64,000 bases of DNA, from positions 682,001 through 746,000 of the forward strand of contig NZ_VFVR01000001.1 of assembly GCF_006442205.1 (NCBI RefSeq), given 5' to 3'. The notes below the pieces were generated by a model. It was not told the DNA's origin, ran no database searches, and saw nothing but the letters and a program-made list of their open reading frames with translations. Position numbers and translations under genes: made by a program. The DNA comes from Mesorhizobium sp. B2-3-12. GTDB lineage: Bacteria; Pseudomonadota; Alphaproteobacteria; Rhizobiales; Rhizobiaceae. Below are positions 60,846-64,000 of the stretch, piece by piece; position 1 is the stretch's first letter, and each line of letters opens with the position of its first letter.

Positions 60846-62025
60846 AAGGATCGATCGCGGTGCCCGCCACCATCGAGGCAAGGAATTGCGGCGCCGGCGG
60901 GATTTTTGCGATGGTCGCCACCAGCCTGTCGCGAATGAAAGGCAGCGCCACGGAATCCGACTGGTAGAAGGGCGTGAACGCCAGCGACAGCGCCTGGAAG
61001 GTCCGCACATGCCAGCGCCGCGCCTTGGCATAGGCTTCCAACGCGGCTTCCACGACGTCCGTTCGCGCCAGCGCATGGCTGAGCGCGGCGGCGTCGAGCA
61101 GCGCCATGTTGGCGCCCTGGCCGAGCTGCGGACTGGTCGAGTGCGCGGCATCGCCGATCACGGCCAACCGCCGGCCGACCGGAAGCTTCATCGTGTGGTG
61201 GCCATAGCGGGCCAGCGAGAGCTGGTCGAAACTGTCGATCTGGCTGGTAAACGCCTCGGCCCGCGGCCACAGCCGCACCACCCTTGCCTTCCAGGCGTCG
61301 AGGCCCTGGCCACGCACCGCGTCGACATCATCAGGCTTCAGGCTCCAGAAGAAGGCCGCCATCTTCTGCGCACCCGGTTCCGGCCGGCCGATCGGCAGCA
61401 CGCCGATCATCACGCTGGCCTTGTCATAGCGCTGCAAAAGCGCGTGCTCGTCAAAACCCTCGCCGCGCCACTTGAGCGACGCCCAGAACGCGCCATAGGG
61501 GAGCGGCCTTGGCTCGCCGGGATTGCCGACGCTCCGCCGCAATTTCGAGCGCGCGCCGCTGGCGTCGACGACCAGATCGAACGGCCCTGCCCTTCGCCCA
61601 TCGCCACGGATCAGCGTTGCCCGTTCACCAGCCTCCAGCGTCTCGATCTCGACTCCGGTCTCGATGGCGATCGCCTCGCGCTGCGCCGCACGAAAAAGCA
61701 CACCGAACAGGGCCGCCCGATGCACAGCCAGACCGAACCGGCCGCCGCGCTGAGCGTCGTAGCGGACATCGAGCACGGTGCGGCCGCTCGAAGCATCGGC
61801 GCCATGCAGCCGGTCGATCCTGCTGCCCAGCGCCATGATGTCGTCGAGCAGGCCGAGATCGGCGAGCACCGTCAGCCCGGTCGGCTGCAGGATCAGCCCC
61901 GATCCGACCGGCTTCGGCTCCGCGAAGCGCTCGAAAATGGTGACGCGGTGACCGGCCCGCTTGAGATAGAGCGCCATGGCCAGTCCCGCCGGGCCGGCGC
62001 CTGCAATTGCGATATCGTAGGAAAT
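60793..62025 (-). CDS. FAD-dependent monooxygenase with probable ATT start
   Basis: A PHBH-type flavoprotein of about 410 residues. The FAD-binding GxGxxG (DIAIAGAGPAGLAMALYLKR) lies upstream of the first ATG (61977), so the protein must begin earlier. In frame, the only start with a ribosome-binding site is ATT at 62025, preceded after 5 nt by GGGGGA (62036-62031). Later motifs are VIGDAAHSTSPQLGQGANMA (FAD/NADPH) and the DG-type LVVDASGARSKLRR. The substrate is unknown. It overlaps the transferase gene at its 3' end. Confidence 0.85.
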   Translation of the reverse strand: MSYDIAIAGAGPAGLAMALYLKRAGHRVTIFERFAEPKPVGSGLILQPTGLTVLADLGLLDDIMALGSRIDRLHGADASSGRTVLDVRYDAQRGGRFGLAVHRAALFGVLFRAAQREAIAIETGVEIETLEAGERATLIRGDGRRAGPFDLVVDASGARSKLRRSVGNPGEPRPLPYGAFWASLKWRGEGFDEHALLQRYDKASVMIGVLPIGRPEPGAQKMAAFFWSLKPDDVDAVRGQGLDAWKARVVRLWPRAEAFTSQIDSFDQLSLARYGHHTMKLPVGRRLAVIGDAAHSTSPQLGQGANMALLDAAALSHALARTDVVEAALEAYAKARRWHVRTFQALSLAFTPFYQSDSVALPFIRDRLVATIAKIPPAPQFLASMVAGTAIDPFRRAGLAEAQWPDQLAG

Positions 62026-62095
62026 GCCGTTCCCCCAAGCCGAATTGGCCGGACAATCCTTCAGCCGCCTGACGAAATCAAGTCGCGACGGAGCG

Positions 62096-62518
62096 CTAGC
62101 CGCCTGGGTTCAAGCCTGCGGCGTCGAAACCAGCCCGCGCCTCGCGCACAGCGTCGTGGTTGTTTTCAGCCCACTGCAACAGATGCTGCAAAGCGTCGAA
62201 CATCGAGCGTCCAAGCTCGGTCAGGCTGTATTCGACGCTGGGCGGCTTGGTCGGGAACACTTCGCGGTGCACATAGCCGTCGCGCTGCAGATCATAGAGC
62301 GTCTGGGTCAGCATGCGCTGCGAGATATCGGGAACCAGCCGCCGCAGCTCGCCGAAGCGATAGGGCTGCTCAGCCAGGGCCGCTGTCAGCAGCGAACTCG
62401 ATTTGCCATTGAGTCCCTGGATGACGTCGCGGACCGGGCAATCGGCAATGTTTCCTCCGTCGGTCATCGCTTTGTAGACTTCGAGTCTGGACCTCAGTTT
62501 TACGAGCGAGCTGTCCAT
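62096..62518 (-). CDS. HxlR family transcriptional regulator
   Basis: A 140-residue winged-helix regulator. The Cys in NIADCPVRDVIQGLNGKSSS is the HxlR-type redox cysteine, and ISQRMLTQTLYDLQRDGYVH with the wing VEYSLTELGRSM is diagnostic. It is divergent from a quinone-reductase-like gene, which it probably controls in response to aldehyde, quinone or thiol stress, as in known HypR/QorR proteins. Confidence 0.9.
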   Translation of the reverse strand: MDSSLVKLRSRLEVYKAMTDGGNIADCPVRDVIQGLNGKSSSLLTAALAEQPYRFGELRRLVPDISQRMLTQTLYDLQRDGYVHREVFPTKPPSVEYSLTELGRSMFDALQHLLQWAENNHDAVREARAGFDAAGLNPGG

Positions 62519-62552
62519 GGCTGGTTCCCTGCGTGTGCCTACCTCCCGAAAA

Positions 62553-62572
62553 ACTGCCTTCTTTACGGCAGT
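62553..62572. promoter_or_regulatory. Inverted repeat between hxlR-type and quinone reductase genes
   Basis: The site ACTGCC-N8-GGCAGT lies in the 134-bp divergent spacer and is a candidate HxlR/QorR operator. Confidence 0.5.
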
Positions 62573-62652
62573 GGGTCAATTCCTATTTTAGTGCTGGTCT
62601 CTTTTTGAGACTATCACCCGAACCGCCCTTCCGGCGCAATGTCAGGATTCCC

Positions 62653-63543
62653 ATGACCGCAACTCTTCTTGTCACCGGCGCGTCCGGCCAGCTCGGCCGC
62701 AGCGTCGTCAACCATCTGCTGGACACATTCGAGATACCGGCGGCCCGGATCATCGCCACGACGCGCACGCCCGCCAATCTTGCCGACCTGTCGGCGCGCG
62801 GCGTCACTGTTCGCCAGGCCGACTTCGACGATCGGGCTTCGCTTGCCAAAGCCTTCGCCGGGGCCGACCGGGCCCTCATCATTTCGACCAACGAACTGGC
62901 GATCCAGGGAAAGCGGCGCGAGCAGCAGCTTGCCGCCGTCGCGGCGGCCAGGGAGGCTGGCGTCGGCCACCTGCTTTACACTTCGCTGCCCAACACCGAG
63001 CCCGGCTCCGCCGTGCTTTTTGCTCCCGACCACTACGACACAGAGCAAGCGATCAAGGCCAGCGGCATCCCCTACACGATCTTCCGCAACGGCTGGTACG
63101 ACGAGAACCTATTCATGGCCATGCCGCAAATCCTCGCCTCGGGTCATTGGTACACATCGGCGGGCGATGGTGCCATTTCCTACGGCGCGCGTGACGATTA
63201 CGCCGCGGCCATAGCTGCTGGGCTCGCCTCGGACGCCAGCGAGAGCAAGACTTACACGCTGACTGGGCCCAAGGCCTATACATCGGCCGAGGTCGCGGCA
63301 CTCGTCACCGAGGTCACCGGCAAGCCGATCCAGGTCGTCCAGCTTTCCGATGAAGCACTGACCGAAGGCATGAAGGCAGCCGGGCTTCCCGAGCCGATCG
63401 CCAGGCTTCTGGTGTCCTTCGACGCCGCCACACGCGCTGGCGACCTCGGCATGGTGACGGACTCGGTCGCGACACTTTCCGGTCGGAAGTCGACACCGCT
63501 GAAGCAGTTCCTGGAAGCCAACAAAGCCGCCCTGGCTGGTTGA
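62653..63543 (+). CDS. NAD(P)H-binding SDR / QorB-like quinone oxidoreductase
   Basis: A 296-residue atypical short-chain dehydrogenase of the NmrA/QorB group. The NADPH site is LLVTGASGQLGRSVVNHLL, and EAGVGHLLYTSLPNTEPGSA and YTIFRNGWYDENLF match quinone reductase 2 (QorB/YtfG). ATG 62653 is chosen; the upstream frame runs through the operator region. It is divergent from an HxlR gene, as qorB is from qorR in other bacteria. Confidence 0.9.
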   Translation: MTATLLVTGASGQLGRSVVNHLLDTFEIPAARIIATTRTPANLADLSARGVTVRQADFDDRASLAKAFAGADRALIISTNELAIQGKRREQQLAAVAAAREAGVGHLLYTSLPNTEPGSAVLFAPDHYDTEQAIKASGIPYTIFRNGWYDENLFMAMPQILASGHWYTSAGDGAISYGARDDYAAAIAAGLASDASESKTYTLTGPKAYTSAEVAALVTEVTGKPIQVVQLSDEALTEGMKAAGLPEPIARLLVSFDAATRAGDLGMVTDSVATLSGRKSTPLKQFLEANKAALAG

Positions 63544-63577
63544 GATCGGCGCGGCGGGAAGTCTTCCTCCCGCCGCG

Positions 63578-64000
63578 CTACTTCGATGCCTTGAGCAGCC
63601 CAAGCCGGATCAGGCTTTCGCCGGTCGCCGCCAGTGCGTCCTCGCGTGAGCGCGGCGCCCAGCCGAGCATGCGCACCGCCTTGGCGTTGGTGGCGTTCTT
63701 GACCTTGCCGAGTTCCGTCACGAGTTGCGCGGCTTCCGCGTTGAACAGCCCCACCACCCGCACCAGCCAATCGGGAAGCTCCCGCGTCGAGACCCGCGAT
63801 GCGGCCGCGCCGAGCCGCGTCTTCACTGTCCGCGCGATCTCGCGCACGGTCATGAAGTCGCCGGCGACGGCCAGGAAACGTTCGCCCCTGGCGGCGGGAT
63901 TGGTCATGGCGCGCACATGCAGGTCTGCCACGTCGCGCGCGTCGACCACGCCGAAGGACAGGCGCGGCAAGCCAGGCATTGCACCGTTCATCATGCGCTG
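63578..64000 (-). CDS. SDR family NAD-dependent epimerase/dehydratase (C-terminal part, cut by window end)
   Basis: At least 140 residues; the frame continues beyond the right end, so the N-terminal NAD-binding domain is missing from view. The visible part has SFGVVDARDVADLHVRAM, which is typical of extended SDRs of the dihydroflavonol-reductase/epimerase type, and a C-terminal helical region (VRMLGWAPRSREDALAATGE). It is convergent with the quinone-reductase-like gene, 34 nt away. Confidence 0.82.
   Translation of the reverse strand, partial: QRMMNGAMPGLPRLSFGVVDARDVADLHVRAMTNPAARGERFLAVAGDFMTVREIARTVKTRLGAAASRVSTRELPDWLVRVVGLFNAEAAQLVTELGKVKNATNAKAVRMLGWAPRSREDALAATGESLIRLGLLKASK

Noticed and set aside
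60793..62025. Frameshifted or N-terminally truncated monooxygenase pseudogene
   Set aside because: The frame is open up to and beyond the FAD motif and a ribosome-binding site precedes the ATT codon, so an intact gene with an unusual start explains the data.

Overview
The window looks like a chromosome segment of an alphaproteobacterium of the order Hyphomicrobiales, most likely Mesorhizobium or a close relative. Supporting signs are the high GC content, a class 1 cobalamin cluster with P. denitrificans-type cob genes (cobW-cobN-cobG-cobH-cobI-cobJ, cobL-cobE-cobM-cobA-cobB), a nuo operon running into birA-rnj-mce-proS-lolCD, a RIME-like intergenic mosaic repeat, an Omp25/31-type barrel, a BA14K-type protein and a LexA box of the GTTC-N7-GTTC type. 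The species is an inference; no 16S gene is present. No insertion sequence, prophage, integrase, CRISPR array or rRNA was found.

Layout. 1-5.2 kb: a LuxR-type regulator with a degenerate receiver, then a serine-cycle module (serine-glyoxylate aminotransferase, malyl-CoA lyase, malate-CoA ligase beta and alpha). 5.4-8.1 kb: tRNA-Leu(GAG), lipB, an SRPBCC-M50 membrane protease, and upstream of it an unlisted 28-residue membrane peptide under a LexA box. 8.1-12.8 kb (minus): lolD, lolC, proS, a probable alpha-r9 (Smr9C-type) small RNA on the plus strand, a DUF1467 gene and methylmalonyl-CoA epimerase. 12.8-31.3 kb (minus): RNase J, birA and the complete 14-gene complex I operon nuoA-N, which carries two extra genes: an H3TH/helix-hairpin-helix protein between nuoF and nuoG and an 85-residue membrane protein between nuoH and nuoI.

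31.6-49.0 kb (plus): a YcaQ-type DNA glycosylase, a cobalamin riboswitch, and a tightly overlapping cobalamin operon (DUF1636, cobW, cobN, cobG, cobH, cobI, cobJ, cobL, cobE, cobM, cobA, cobB, cobS/cobV, cobT/cobU), with cobK embedded on the opposite strand. 49.1-64 kb: an outer-membrane barrel protein, tRNA-Lys(CTT), a PhzF-family protein, a MacA-MacB-like export system, a NUDIX hydrolase, an endonuclease/exonuclease/phosphatase-family protein, a BA14K-like secreted protein, ilvC with a TetR regulator, and a redox set (MarR/glutathione transferase, FAD monooxygenase, HxlR/quinone reductase, partial SDR).

How the parts connect: the serine-cycle genes handle glyoxylate, malyl-CoA and C1 units; complex I is the main respiratory NADH dehydrogenase; the cobalamin operon is under B12 feedback and supports B12-dependent steps such as methylmalonyl-CoA mutase, whose partner epimerase is encoded here. 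The most unusual observations are (1) the SOS-controlled 28-residue membrane peptide and (2) palindromic repeat elements inserted in frame into three cobalamin genes (177 nt in cobN, 177 nt in cobG, 135 nt in cobE). The cobN/cobG element encodes nearly the same peptide on both strands.
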